Assembly (NCBI RefSeq): GCF_905220565.1
Contig: NC_059401.1
Span: forward strand, 1,823,001-1,887,000
Direction of reading: 5' to 3'
DNA length: 64,000 nucleotides
DNA from: Melitaea cinxia
Taxonomy: Eukaryota; Arthropoda; Insecta; Lepidoptera; Nymphalidae
Of the stretch, positions 45,701 to 60,715 are shown piece by piece; the stretch's first letter is position 1, and every line of letters starts with the position of its first letter. Position numbers and translations under genes: made by a program. The notes below the pieces were generated by a model that ran no database searches, had not been told where the DNA came from, and saw nothing but the letters and a program-made list of their open reading frames with translations.

Positions 45701-48700
45701 CCTGCACTGAGGCTGTCTGCAAAAGGACAGTTTGACAGCTTAAAGGCTCAGTGGAGGTGGCCGTGGTGGGAGATAGGGCGGCAGCTACCTAGTTGGAGCT
45801 GCCTCCATCGGACCAGTCCTCGCGCCGGGGGTCCTCGTAGCGGCAGTCAGGTGACAACTCGACCACCGGCGGCAAGGTAGCGCTAAGCGGAGAGGCCCGG
45901 AACTCAGAGGGCCCCGGCCTAGCGGGCCGGGACAGATAAGAGGTCCTAGGGACCTGGTAAGGTCGCCGACTCCGACCAAGGGGGGGAGGGTGGCGCTCCA
46001 ATCGCGGCCACTTAGCTAAGGGAGGAGACAGTGGTCTTGACGACAGCTGAGTGGCGGCGAACTCTCTCTCGACCCGCTGAGGAGGGGGGGTGCAGACCCC
46101 CCCGCCCCTGGCAGGGTGACCCCCCAACTGCTCAGGGGAATGTCCCCTGTTCAAGCCGGGGGAGCAGTGGTTGGTGGGCGAGCGAGAAGCGTCACGCGCC
46201 AGAGGGGGCTGACTAGCGCCCCCGCCCGTGGCAGAGGCGCGGTCGGAAGGGGCGCGAGGAGGAGCGCTGAACGGGCCCAGGCACAACACCTCATGATGAG
46301 GACCCGAGCAGTGCGGACAGGGCCGCTGGTGCGGACAGTCCCTCTGAAGGTGCCGCTCCAAACAGGAGAAGCACCAGCGGCGTTCCCGAGCTATGGTCCG
46401 CCTCGCCTTTGCAGGCTTAGCCCACAGCTTCGGGCAAGCCGCGGATCGGTGCTCAGACCCGCGGCAGTAGTTGCACGGAGGAGCCTCCCTGGCCACTAGG
46501 CCGGTATACGTAGGAAGAGGGCGGCGCCCTCCTGAAGAAGCTCCAGTAGGCTTCTGCGGAGTCGGCGGTGACCTCCCGGGCGGGTTCCGCCTTTCAGGTG
46601 CCCTGGAGGTGTCGGCGGCGCCCGCCGCGTTTGCGACCTGCCTACACTGTTGCTCTAAAAAGAGCAGCAGGTCTCTAAAAGACGGGATATGATCCGCTCC
46701 GTCCCCGCCATAACTCTCCTCAAAATGGATCCGCAGATCGAGGGGTAGGCGGGACAGTACGAGGTGGAGCAGCAAGAAAGAACCTCCGGCCCCTTCATCG
46801 ACCGGAAGCTCCAGGCGCCTCAGTGAATTGCACGCGACTACGACAGGATTAATAATATCCTGACGTAGCCTCGTCCTGTCAGTCAGTAGCGGGAGATTCA
46901 GAAGCTGTCGGGCATATTCGTCAGCCAGCAGCCGGGTGTTTGCGTACCTCCTCTCGAGGAGGTCTCTTGCGATCAAATAGGAGTTGTCGGCCAACTTCAA
47001 GTGACCAACGACCGCAAGGGCCTCCCTTTCAAGAGAAGAGAGCAGGTACGCCATTTTTTGACCGAGGGACAAGTCCCCCCGGGCGTGGACCAAGCTATCA
47101 AAGAGGCCTATGAAGGCCAGCCACTCACCAATAGCACCCGAGAACTTAGGCAAGTCCAATGTGGGCAACATACCTAATAGCTCAGCTTGAGCTGGATTCC
47201 GCCGCGGAGACTCCAGTTTCGCCAGACCCTCCATCTGGCTCTCACGCGCCTCATGCGCCAGCTTGCCCCTTGCCTCAACCAAGTCGTCCGTGAAGTCGAC
47301 GAATTGCTCATAATCCCGACGAGCGGAGTCCTTGACTCCGCTCTCCACATCCGCAGACAAAAGCTCAGTGTATGCGCTCTCGACCAAGGCCAGTCGATCC
47401 CGAACCTGATCCGCTCGCTGCGCTAAATTATACACTCGGTCGGCGCGCCCGATCAGTGTGTGGGCATGCGCCGCCCAGCGCAGCTGCTCCTGAATTATCA
47501 GCGCAGGTGCCTTGGGTTGCTTGTGAGACGGCATCATATATAACGATAAACAAATGCAGTGATATAAATTCCAACAACCAATACAACAATAAAAAATACA
47601 GATACAAATCACAGCAATAATTACAGTAATAACAGTAAGAAAATATAAACAGTAAAAAAATATAAACAGGGATGTGCCACACAGGCTAAACCTACCCGAA
47701 GCTACTCAAATACAAATACCCTAAACAAATATAACCCCTATCAGTTAAACTCACGCAGCTCAAGGCGTGGGGGGCTCTGCTACCAAAATGTTACGGCAAC
47801 CACGCTCTGCTACCAAAATGTTACGGCCCTAGCCAGTCCAGCAGAGCCTCAGAGGTCGGGGCCCATCAGCAACCTCCCGGCGGACTGCCTAGGGTCGGGT
47901 ACGGAATACCTATGGCTATCAGGATATGCGGCGTGAGCAATGAATACAAAAAAGGGGTTGAAAAATAAGCTCAGGGGAATTGCACTTACCTTCGAAGGGC
48001 AGCTAGGGTCTATTGGGGTCGAAGATCGCCAGGGAACGTGTGTAGGTCGTGTGGTGTAGTGTGACGTTAAGTGTAAAATAGGTGTCCTGACAGTCCTCGA
48101 GAAGGAGGCCCCAGGCCCCCAGACTTCGACAGTGAGTAGACACCCCCAGTCACTCGCCAGCAGACACGTCACAGAATTGATTATAACGAAATAAATAACT
48201 CAGTCAATACACAAGCAGTTACAGTCTCAAGCACAGCAACAAATATTTATAGTTACCAAATAAACCGTTAGATATATTCACAGGACCGCGTGCGGTCACG
48301 CCAGCAAAGAGTCCAAACCCAACATTGGGGTTCTCACAAAGCTACACAGAAAATTGCGTTTGTGCAGAGCGAACTCGAGACCTTACAGTTAAGTTATAAG
48401 TACAGCAATTAAAACGGTAGCAGTAAAGTAAGTAAGTAAGCAGTTAATAAACCACGAGGCACGCGCAAAACAATAAGTCCAACAATAGGAACTGGCCGGC
48501 CGTCGAGCAGCGATACGGCCACACCTTGCAGAGCGGACGCGAGACTTTATTCGCCGTATCGAGCAGCGATACGTCCGCTACCGTGAGAGCGGAATCGAGA
48601 CTGTTCGCCGCTAAGCGGCGCGGGCGACGGCGACGGCGGGGGGCCGTGCCACCTGGCGATAACACCGATGAAGCCCATACAGAAAAAAGCGTCGCTAACG

Positions 48701-48795
48701 CAGCGAAATGGTATTACAAAATCATAACTAATAAATGACAGAGCCACGGTTAAACTAAACCCTAAGGCAATCGCTCTAAGGCGCGATTTGGCCTA

Positions 48796-48850
<55 letters not shown>

Positions 48851-51800
48851 TATGTATATGTAAAAATCATGAAATTCTCTGAAAAAAATACAAAGAAAAT
48901 TATATAATTTTCTTTTAAAAAAAATGTTACAAAGAAAGAAGTAAATAATAGTAGGTACTTGACTGTACTATGGCAACCAGATAACGTTACACTTAGATAT
49001 TGTTCTTCTTATCCTAAAGCGATGGGTTAGAGCCGCTTTTGGCACCACTATTAGTTAGAAGGCATCCTAATGAAGAAATTGGATTCGCCATATCATGTTT
49101 TATTGGAATGTGTGAGAAACAAAACTTAAAGAAGTTTGTTTTTTTCGCAATACCCAGAATACAATTTAAATAATATGGGGATATTCAACAGTATCTTGGC
49201 TTCTGCAACTTCTGAAAAGGCTAGAAATGTTTATAAATTGGTCCTAATATATTTAAAGAGATGGAAGTTGATTTATTTAAGAACGATGGACGTGACGTGG
49301 TCACTGTTTGACAAAATCTCCTATTTTTTTAAAGACTAAAAGAAAAATATTAGTTGGAAATAGTAGAAGTAGTTAAAATTACCTTCGCTTACTATAATGC
49401 AAGTTGAAAGCCAAGAACGCTAGTGATAGAGCCACTCCAGCAGCTGACAGCGCTGCAACAGCCAATCTAGCAGGAGCCCAGACTGAATCCACTCTTAATA
49501 CTAGGACTCTTCTAGCAGCAGGGATTCCCCCTGCCCACTGAGGTCTGGCGCATTCTGGGCATATCATTTCTCGGCCATGTGTGTATAATGCTACCGTTTT
49601 TGGCCGACCACCTTGATAATAAAAACATCTTAATGTAGCACAAATACGCTTAGTTCCTTTAAAATATTTAGACCTGACTTGACCTATGGTGTTTAGTATA
49701 GACTGTTAGAGGCAGATAATACCAAAGAATCAATATCAAAAAGAAGATAAATTCTAAGCTCAAAGGATTCGAAATTCTAAAAGGGAGATTGTCACGGTTG
49801 AAATCCATAGTCATCAGTGAAAAGATTCATGCCTTTCTTAGCTTTTTAAATAGACAAGTTAAACGACCTTATAAAAATGGCAAAATTTACGTTCATTTTA
49901 CGCATTTTTTTGGGATGAGTAATCTGACTATTATCCCCTTGATGTTGAGGCAAAAAACAAGGATTTACAGTTTTTCGTGATCCACGGTTGTCGTAATAAA
50001 TCTTACTCGGCTTAAAAATAATTTTATAGGGGATTTCAGCTGTAAAAGGGTGCAGTAAATTAATTACCTCATACCTTGTATTTGGTAGAATGCGGACGTG
50101 CCTATCCGGTCCGCTCCGTTAAAGGACACCGGCCCCTGAAAAATATATACGATGAAATTGCGGGCTACCTTAATTAGCTTTCATTAATCTATGTTTTAAT
50201 GAAGCAGGAGGTATAATAATGACTATAAAAAATTACTCTGGGTGTTATTTTATTTTTCTAAATATAGACAAATGTTTTGGATGAATAGTGAATAAGGAAA
50301 CAATATTTGGATAGTAACTGAAAGTAATTATATTAATATAATAATTGTTTTAACCAAATCAGTTTAAAAAATCGGTTAAAAGTGGAAGTAAATTTAAAAG
50401 ATAACATAGATTTATTTTGTACTGTGTGGCTACGGTACTAAGTACTGTGTGGCTACGGTACTAAAGAATTTAGCCACCCCCTCTCTTCCCGTGGGTGTCG
50501 TAAGAGGCGACTAAAGGATAAGACAGTTCCGCGACCACCTTGGAACTTAAAAAGCCGATCGGTGGCGGGATAACCATCCAACTGCTGGCTTTGAAATACA
50601 CGTGCCGAAGACGGGCAGCAGCGTCTTCGGTGCGACAAAGCCAGTACTGCGGTCACCAACCCGCCTGCCCAGCGTGGTGACTATGGGCAAAACACATGAG
50701 TTCACGTTATGTTTGGCGTAAACTTGTGGAGGCCTATGTCCAGCAGTGGACTGTATAGGCTGTAATGATGATGATGATAGATTTATTTTAAACAGTTTCC
50801 TATTAAGATTCACGTAAGCGAATTATAACTTTTCGTTTTGCAATTGGCGTTTAGAAGATTGTTAACTCTCGGTCCTGGTATTAGGGAAAATCTGCACGTG
50901 GGCAGTTCTCAAATTTGATGTCAATACAAATAAGGTTAGGACTTGGAATAGATTCCGTTCAGCACAGAAATAAACTTAACTTTCTAGACAGATGTTCCCT
51001 CGAGAATTCCTTAGTGGATATACGAATAAGTCGGATGCTTGGATAAATAATAAATGTGACATCTCTATACGTACTTTGGTATATGAAAATGTGTTATTAT
51101 TATATTCTTTTATATTGAATTGAATATTTTATTCGTGTATTTTTGATGATGCTGAAAACAGAGTTTTTGGTTTTATTTATAGTACCCATAACTGTTATAG
51201 TCAAGTGTTATGGAAGTTCCATCAACGCTTGTTGCGGATATTTGTTTAAATATGTGTTTTTAGTTTGGGCGTTTGTTTTTGTGTGTTATAGTTGGTTCAT
51301 CATGAACATCTGTTAATAAGCGCTGTTCTTGTTATGGGATTATCTGTCACTGGATTGAAATGGAACTTACGTTACCTCTATACCAGAATGTTCGTGCGTA
51401 GAACACCTGGAACTTCATAAACGTAATTTAAGCTTTAGTTGTTTTGAAATTGGATACTTTATTATTATTATCCATAACTAGCGACCCGCCTCGGCATTGC
51501 ACGGTTGCAAATACTATCGATGTTCCTCTATTATATTACCTTGTATTATACATATAAACCTTTCTCTTTAATCACTCTATCTATTAAAAAAAACCGCATC
51601 TCAATCCGTTGCGTAGTTTTAAAGATTTAAGCATACACAGGGACATAGGGATATAGGGATAGAGAAAGCGACTTTGTTTTATACTATGTAGTGATAAACC
51701 GAAATTATTTCATCATTTAGTTTTTTAGACCATTAATACATAAGTATAAATTTGAATTTCCAAATCCAATCCTAATGTATGGTTGTGAGGCTTGGACACT

Positions 51801-54798
51801 TACGCTCAGAGAGGAGAACAGGCTTCTGGTTACGGAAAGGAAAATTTACCGTAAAATCCTAGGACCAACTAAAGGACAAGATGGCAGCTGGCGAATAAAA
51901 ACCAATGCTGAAATTGCAAACCTGGTGTCTGAACCAAACATCATTGGAGTTACCAAATCCCATCGGTTGCGGTGGCTCGGTCATGTCGAACGCATGGGGG
52001 AGGATCGAGCAGTTAAGAGAGCGTATCTGGGTCGACCAACTGGACGTAGATCAGTGGGTCGCCCCAGGTACCGCTGGAGGGACATGGTTGAAGCAGAATT
52101 GAGTGAGATCCAAGCCAATAATTGGCGGGAAAACGCGCAAGATCGTGCAAAGTGGAGAAATCTTGTTTCGGAGGCCAAGACTCACTTCGGGTCACTGAGC
52201 CAGTTGAGTTAGTTAGTTAGTTATAAATTTGAATTTAGTTAAATAATCTTAAACACGTATACAAAAAGCAATCAAAACTTTGCTGGGTTTGAATTTAAAT
52301 TAGTTTCAATTGTTTTTTAAATATTCAGTTTACAAAATTGTGTTAGGATTGTACATTTAGTTAGAGTTTTCGTTTATTTTAATAACTTTAAACATTGAAA
52401 TTGTATTATAATTTACATACATTAGTGATAATAATATTAGTAAAATTGAAAATTTTGTTAATATACTTTGTGAACGCGATATTTTAGAAGTTATCAGTAA
52501 ACAAATAAACGCCTTACTTTGAAGAGCTACTGGGATGAGAATGCTATCTAGAGGGTTCGACAATGCACCTAACACGAACACAAACGCCCAGACCACGACA
52601 GACACATGTATGGTCTAGACAAACATCTACACAATCTGTACAAACGTCTGTATAAGTCAGGTAGCTGAGCCCACTTACAAGTACTATGACAAAAGTTGTT
52701 CATACATAATAGGAACAATTCCAGAAAATGTATTAGTAATATAAACAATGGGATAGGCTGTCTACAATCGTCAGACGTCTTGTATAATGCTGAAAAAGAG
52801 TTTACAGGGTATTCGGTTGAATATGGGTTATTTCTGCTTCATTAACCCCTGTAAGATTATCTTCATTTCTTCGTGACAAGGAGATCTGAGTAATAAGGTG
52901 TTATGAAGTATGAGGGAAAATCTACTGATAGAACAAGGTCATTCGACAGCGTGTTTTGTTCACTTCAAAAGAGGAGGTGAATTTATGATCGTAGTTTGAT
53001 TTGTGTTTGGTCGATATCTTAATATATTTATTATTACTAGTGGTCGCCCAGTGGATGAAATTCGACCAAAATTAAATTTTAAATTAAAAAAATAATAATA
53101 ATGAAAATAAAGAACCGTTTTTTTAAATTTTCAATTTGACTTACATTCAACAAAATCAACACGTGACAATCAACAAAAGAGTATAAATATCCATATGTGT
53201 ACGTACATGGTAGTGTGTGTAATGTTTTATTTATTGATTTAAAGTATTTTTATGCATAAATTAAAAAAAATATATTAGCATTCTGCACTCCTTCTCTATA
53301 TAAAGTATAAGTGTACGAAATTACATACTACTCAGTCTACGCAATTTTCGTAAAAAGGGGTACAAAGTTTTGGCTTCACGTATTAATATTCAGATATTAT
53401 TGTACGTGTCAATTGTATATTATATATTTACTAGCTGACTCGGCAAACGTTGTCTTGCCGCTAAACGCTGTTTAAAATTAGGGGTTGGTGATAAAAGGGT
53501 GAAAATTTAGGGTTGTATGTATTTTTCAATGCCAAATCATTATAAAATAAAGAATAAATAATTTGTCTAAAAATTTAAAAATAAAATAAAATTAGGGGTG
53601 GACTACCCTTAATATTTAGAGGGATGAAAAATAGATGTCGTTCGGTTCTCAGACCTACCCAATATGCACGCAAAGTTTTATGAGAATCGGTCAAGCCGTT
53701 TCGGAGGAGTTTAACTACAAACACCGCGACACGAGAATTTTATATATTAGAAACGTACGTTTTCGATGACGGGCTGAGAATACTAGAGGTTTTTACTGTA
53801 TTGATAATAGATAAATAATTCTCATATTGAGTGATATTTTGTTATATTTTGAACACATATGACATGCTTACGTATTAGCTTATGCTATATTAATTAATAT
53901 GTTGCTATATTAATTAATATGTTATTATATTAATTAATATGTTATTATTATAATTTATATTATAATATTATTAGAGTTTTCTTAAATTTCATGAAATGAA
54001 GTGATGTAGTACATGAATGAATGATGGAGAGGTAGTCCTAGTATGCAAAGAAATGTAGATTAATTAATAAATAAGTGAAACACATATCTAACAAAATAAC
54101 CATAAAACAGGAATAGAATAACAATATAATGACCTACTAACCTAATGTTGAATGCAGTTAAAGATTTTTTATTAATAAAAAGAAACTTATGATATCTTAG
54201 AAAATTAATAAAAAAAATGATATATTAGAAAGGTATGATCAGATGGTTTGGTCATGTCGAGAGAATGAGTGAAGAACGATTAACGAAAAAAGTGTATAAG
54301 GCGAGATGGAAGGGTTGGAAGGGGTAGACCTAGGCGGACGTTCCGAGACCAAATAAGGGACGTCTTGAAAAAAGGCCAGGTCAAGAGTACCCTAAACCGA
54401 AGAGCGTGTATGAAGGGAATAATGAAAGTGGACAAAGCGAAAGAAGTATGTAAGGATCGTAGCAAGTGGAAAGAAGTGGTCACTGCCTACCTCTACGGAA
54501 AAGAGGCGTGATTATATGTCTGTATGTAAAAAAGAAACTTACCGAAACACCAAGAAAATTTAGACTCCCAAGCTGATTCAGAAATTCTTCCGCCATATCT
54601 TTCCTGTCATAATCGAAGAGATCTAAGTCCAGTTTAGTAGTATTGCTTTTGGATTTTCGCCAGAGCTCCTGGGCTCGACTTAGGGCGAGTGCGATCGCCC
54701 ATACTGCGTCGTATGTGTGTGGGGCGAATGGAGATATTGGTACACCAGCTCCTAACATTTCACGATGAAACATTTCATTCGTCTGCGAAATATTATTG

Positions 54799-54838
<40 letters not shown>

Positions 54839-57800
54839 CATTGTATTTTACTTTATTAATTTAAAGTAATATTTTAGTGTCATGATAATATTATGAAATT
54901 ATTTGTTTTGTATTTAAAATTTATGAGGGTTAATGGGGACAACGTGGAGAACTGGGATGTTTGCCGTGAACTTAAGGAGGCCTATATCTAGCGGTTGACT
55001 GCGATAAGCTTAAAATTAAACAGTAAACTGTTGCATAAGACTAAAAAGATCTAATAAAAGGTGATACCACAATAACATTTTTGGTAATATTCAAGATTAT
55101 GAAACTTTCCCCTTAATAGAGAGGATGACTTTGTCCACTTGTAGGATGTTCACCTTGTTGTAGGACGTTCGGCTTGTTTCATGAGAATGCTTTAGTGTTA
55201 GTGTAGTTAGATTGGCAATGTTTCTCTCTTAAATGTTGAACATACCACGGTAGTTTTTTCCTACGAAAACACTGGCGAAGGAAGCATGGTCATCCACAAA
55301 TAGCTCTAATCGGCCAATCATTCATCGTTTCTTATATTTAAAAGGAGTAGAATTTCAAAACAAAGAACTGAATACGACTTACAAGTCCAGAATAAGAAAC
55401 CATATCACCCACGATCCCTCGATGTGCGGTGACAGAAACCAGTCCTTCTAGCGCCCTGGCAAGTTGAACGCGGGCACATGGTGCAACACCACGAATCCGG
55501 GGTGGCGCTCCTGCCACCAACCACGCGTACTCCGCTCCAAACATGCCCAGTTGGTAAGCCTACGTACCGAAAGAAAGGAATTGAATGGTTAAGTAATTTA
55601 TAGTAAGTTTGCCTTTTGAGGTAGGGCAAAGCATGGGCACATACGTCCTGCTCAAAATTTGGAACAACCCGTCTGGTGAAGTAGCTAACCTTAAAGAAGA
55701 TCATTGCATCGGTGTGGGATTATATACTTGATAAAGATGTGTGGACTTAGTGGCGCTGTATTTTATGCAGCATGTTACTAATTTTGTACTTAAACACAGT
55801 TTATATATTATTTTTCAAAAGAGTAACTGCTGAGTTTCTTGCTGACCCTTCTCTGCAGAATCTACATTCCGGATCGGGGGTAGCTTTACTTTTACAAAAA
55901 ATAGTAATCTATTTTTAAAGTTTTAATTTGTAAAATGACAATTCGAAAGTGCTCTCGGGGCCTATTTGAATAAAGCTGTTTTTGATTTTGATTTTCAAAA
56001 TCAACATGCTTTACCATCATGTGAGTCGTACGATTATTTGCCGCATTAATCGTATCAAAATATAGTTATTTAATTTTTACGTAATATAAAAAATATCATC
56101 TGTCACCTGATTCTCATTTGCTGCTCGTGTTTTGGCTTAAAGAAGAAAAATAATTTACTCATCCTAAGAAATGCAATATTAGCAAGTTGAAGTGACAGTG
56201 GGCTGGTCATCTGTGTCACAGGACCGATGGCCGTTTGAGCAGACGGGTCTTGGAGTGGAGACCGCGTCTTGGAAAACGCAGTGTGGGACGTTCTTCGGCC
56301 CGTTGGACCGACGATCTACGTAAGATTGCCGGTGTAGGCTGGAAGAGGATTACGGAAAACCGGGATATCTGGCGCGAAATTTGGGAGGCCTATGGCCAGC
56401 AGTGGACTGCAATAGGCTGAGCTGACTGACTGAGCTAAAAAAATGCAATAGCAGAAACCACTTCCACTTTAATTTTGTAAGAGTAGAACTTGGGTCGAGT
56501 TAGTACTCAATTGTCTGTGCAGGGGATCTCTTTATGCAGGGCTTCTTTTAGAGACGAGGGACCATATGTGATAATGTATGTTTTGCGACGGACGATCAGC
56601 TGTTTTGGGGAAAAACATGACCACTTAGTTATTCCTAATTAGTACCATTTGTAGAACCTACTTAGTTATGCCAAGTGAGCTTTGCTCACTCTTTCGCTGA
56701 CCACTTTATGTGCCTTTAGGGACCAACAGTGGCCGCGTACTGTGGTATAAAACTGGTTAACCAGTGGTTTTTTCACTGGTATTAATAAAATTGACGTGTA
56801 ACTTAAACCACATAAATTTTAGGTTAAATAATCCTTCTCTCTGCCGTCATCCGATCCACTATACAGCGAATATATTGATAAATTGAAAGGTTAATACTAA
56901 CTTAATTGGAATTTAACCAACAACCAACAAACGCGGATCCATATTTACCTATCTTAATATTAATACCTCTATAGTACGTGCATGGAATATTACATAAACT
57001 AGAATCCAATGAGTTACCTTCCAGTATTGAAAACAAGATCTCTATAGTTTAATTATATAATAAGTAATTATGTTAAATTACAGCAAATGAAATAAATAAT
57101 CATTACCAAAAAGAAAGTTTACATAAAATAGTCTATTGTAAATCATGGATTATTAAAACAGAAGAAAAACTCACCTCGCAAAATATTTTCGGTAGCATTT
57201 CCTGTGAGAAACTTCCTATAATGATCCTCGTGTCCAGTTTCTGTAACAATACGGGTTTAGTCAAAGGCAAACTGTTCTTAATTGTAATTACAGCACAGAA
57301 GTAAAGTTAATATTTACCGGACTAGAGCTTTATCGCTTAATTGTCTTAACTAGCAGATAGCTAGACTAGCTAACCAATATATTTCGTCACTATATATTGG
57401 TTATATAATTTTGGCTATTCCGTTTTCTCTGTTTAAAATATAGCCTATTTTAAAAAAATTAAAATGTCGAAAAACTGCATTCATACATTCATGCATTCAG
57501 CCTGTATTATCCCACTGCTGGGTATAGATCTCCTTCTCCACTCAGGAGAAGGACTGACCTTAATCCACCACCCGGCTTTACTGAAGGATGGCGGATATGT
57601 TCTCTATTATGAGTAACGATCGCTATCAGGTATTTGTGATAACAACCGCGAGCGACGGCTTAAAGTGCTGTCCGAGGCACGGCGGGATGACTCACAAGGA
57701 CAGACATTCAAAATGGAAAGGAATATTTGTATAGATACAAATATCCATTCCGAACGGGATTCGAACCCGCAAACCGTCGGTGTTTTAGGCAAGTACTTGC

Positions 57801-60655
57801 ACCACTACACCCGAACATTTGTTAATTGAAAAACACACAACATAAATATATATTTTTCTTTTATTTCATCCAAAGATTTTCGGTGATATAAACCTTAGTC
57901 AAATACACTTGAAAATTTAGTGGCTTAAGCTACGACCCTTAGTTTAGTAGTTCCACTTGTTCTGAACCCTAAGAGCCGGTAAAACAGCACCAGTCGTTGA
58001 TAAATTTTATCTTACACATAAGTTAAGAATATAGTTTAAGCAGTAGGAGTTAAAATACACCATTTAACATCATTTAATAAACTATTTTTTTTTAATTCAC
58101 ACGTAGAAATATCCTATAAATAAAGTGGAATTTGATGATGAATATAGCATAAACTACTATCTGTTAGATATCGTCATAAGTAAGATAGCTTTAAAGGAAA
58201 CCGGTGAGACAGATCCTAAGATATATCGGCTCATTATACGAGTACAATACATTACCTACTTAATGTTCTTCTTTACCTTCATGAGTTTTATTGAAGCTTA
58301 AATATAAATTGATTCTCTTGAGTATTAAGACAAAGTCAGTATCGTTTGTCTAACTTAAGCGTAAACTCGTTAAGCGGTAAATATTCATCCTTTTTGACAA
58401 AACGAGTATTGCTTTTGAGTATTGTTATTTAGCACATTTATTCTCATAGCGGAGTAAAAATGAGTTTTATAGGGATCTTTTACTTATCTACTATATTAAC
58501 TGGTATGTGCTGGTTATTATGTATTATTGGAAGAATTTTGCACTAATAAGACTGCCGAATTAGCTGGAATTTATATAATATGCAGGGCTTGGCCATTAAT
58601 GAAGGTGCTCGAAGTGGAAACTCCAGATAGCCAAGCGTATAGAAAATAGATTTTTATGTCGCATGCATATATCATCCTTTGCCAAGCAGCGGGTAGCGTA
58701 GTGCTAAGATAGTCATAAGTTTGATTCTCTATGTGGACTTTTTTCAAGTTCTTTCTTAATTTTTACAAAACACTCGACAGTAGCGGCAACACGATGATAC
58801 GTATTCAACATACACATATTTTGTATATTTTAACCGACTTAAAAAGGAGGATTTTTCAATTCCACTGTATTTATTATGTGTGTACCTCATAAAATTTTAC
58901 TGGGTGTACCTGATGATTATTGGTGGTGGTGATTTTGATGATTATTTTTGGGCGAAATCTGATCGATATCTTTCGAGTAGTTTTTGAGTTACCCCCAATA
59001 ATAGTTCTTTTTCGTCTTATTAATGGTTTCAACAGTGACCAAATGAGCATAATTAATTTCGCCAATGTCACATAGAACTACGTTGAAGATGTTCTTGGAC
59101 TTGGCAATGTAAATTAGTCTGTTTTTTTTTTTTTTGTTTGAAAACAAGTACAGTTATTTATTTTACCAGAGACCTAACGACCAATGTACTCTCATTACGC
59201 CCACACAATATTATCACATTTTGTAGATGAGATACCAAAATAATGTATTTAAGCCGTGTACCTTTTTATATTGGAAAGGAGGATTTATTCAACTCACACA
59301 TATTTAAAGGCAATGGAACCTTTTTCGTATAAATTTCGATCTGGTATCCTAAATCTCTTCACTATTATTCTTTCTAAAGTAGGGTTACTTTAACATGTTC
59401 TAAAGTAAAAAACGTATTTTTAGACTTTTCTTTAGTAAATGTTTTAAAACCTAAAATTATTTTTGAAACTCAGCTATTTGGCAGATAACTATCTAACGGG
59501 TGACGAAAGCTCTGGTGTGATGGTGCGTGTGACTAAACACCGACTGTCGCGGGCTTGATTCCCACTCGGAGTGAATATTTGTGTTTATACAAATATTGAT
59601 TTCCGATCTGGTTGTTAGTTCTTGCGGGTCTCCCCACCATGCATCAGAGAGCACGTTAAGCTGTCAGTTCTAGTTGTTATCATGTATACACACCTAATAA
59701 CGATCGTTACTCTTCGTAGGAAATATTTCCGCCAACCCGCATTGGAGCAGCGTGGTGGATTAAGCTCTGATCCTTCTCCTACATGGGGAAAGAGGCCTAT
59801 GCCCAGAAGTGGGATATTACAGACTGAAAGCGCGTTCATAAACGACGAAGTTATCCCCGCACATACAGACAAATATCTACCTGACGGATAACTATCTGAA
59901 TGATAGGTCTCTGACAACCAACTATCTGATGCATAACAAATAAATTGTGCAAAAATTAAATAAATAAATAATTTTTTTTTAATAAATTTGAGTACATTCG
60001 GCTTATTGGTATTAAAGAACATTTTATTAGGCCTACACTAAAACACTAATAATAATTACATTATTATTGAGAGCTTTATTGATATCATGAATCCATTTTC
60101 AATGTACATAAGCGAAATTCTGCTCAATAAGTACCTTCGCTTGTAAAGTCAGTAGAGATTTATCTAAAGTTCCATTAATCCAAATCAACATCTGCTCAGA
60201 AGCATTACATCAAGTGAGCCACTATACGAAGAGAGGATATAAATAAGCACTCAGGACGGCGATGAATTAGCTCTAAATAGTAACCCACATAGTCACATAT
60301 AGTCTTCACATATCATTGAGTCTGTTACGTGACTTAGTAGTTGGCATTTAATTTTCTTTTTAGAACTTAAAAAATGATATAATGTGAAGTGTAAAAAATA
60401 TATGGAGTGCAAAATTTTGTGCAACAACGCTGAGCTGTGGTGCTGAGAGTGACACTTTATAGCGCTTTAAGCTCAGTACCTGGGTGACCGAGCTTAGCTC
60501 GGTATTTTTAGTAAATCGTGTTTTTTGGATATCATGTTTGGAAATTATAAAAATGTCTATAATTCATTACGATATTGTAGCCATTTTTTCATTGCCTAAA
60601 AACAGGGACAAAACGACATTTTCTCCTCCTCGTTCGAGCCGTTTCCGAGATTCAG

Positions 60656-60715
<60 letters not shown>

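Larger units (their letters stand above)
44124..48799 (-). mobile_element. BEL/Pao LTR retrotransposon, internally deleted
   Basis: Two 981-bp direct LTRs (44124-45104 and 47819-48799), TG...CA, are flanked by TATAT on both sides in a TA microsatellite. The minus-strand interior has gag, protease and part of integrase; reverse transcriptase and RNase H are gone. A purine tract (GGGACGGGGG on the minus strand) lies beside the 3' LTR. I saw two mismatches between LTRs, so insertion is recent and must have used enzymes from another copy. It sits in a GABA-B-R2 intron in sense orientation. Confidence 0.95.

Noticed and set aside
46031..46692. Plus-strand ORFs of 61-127 codons
   Set aside because: Antisense shadows of GC-rich BEL gag.
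49136..49339. ORF of 67 codons in a GABA-B-R2 intron
   Set aside because: AT-rich, no splice context or recognisable motif.
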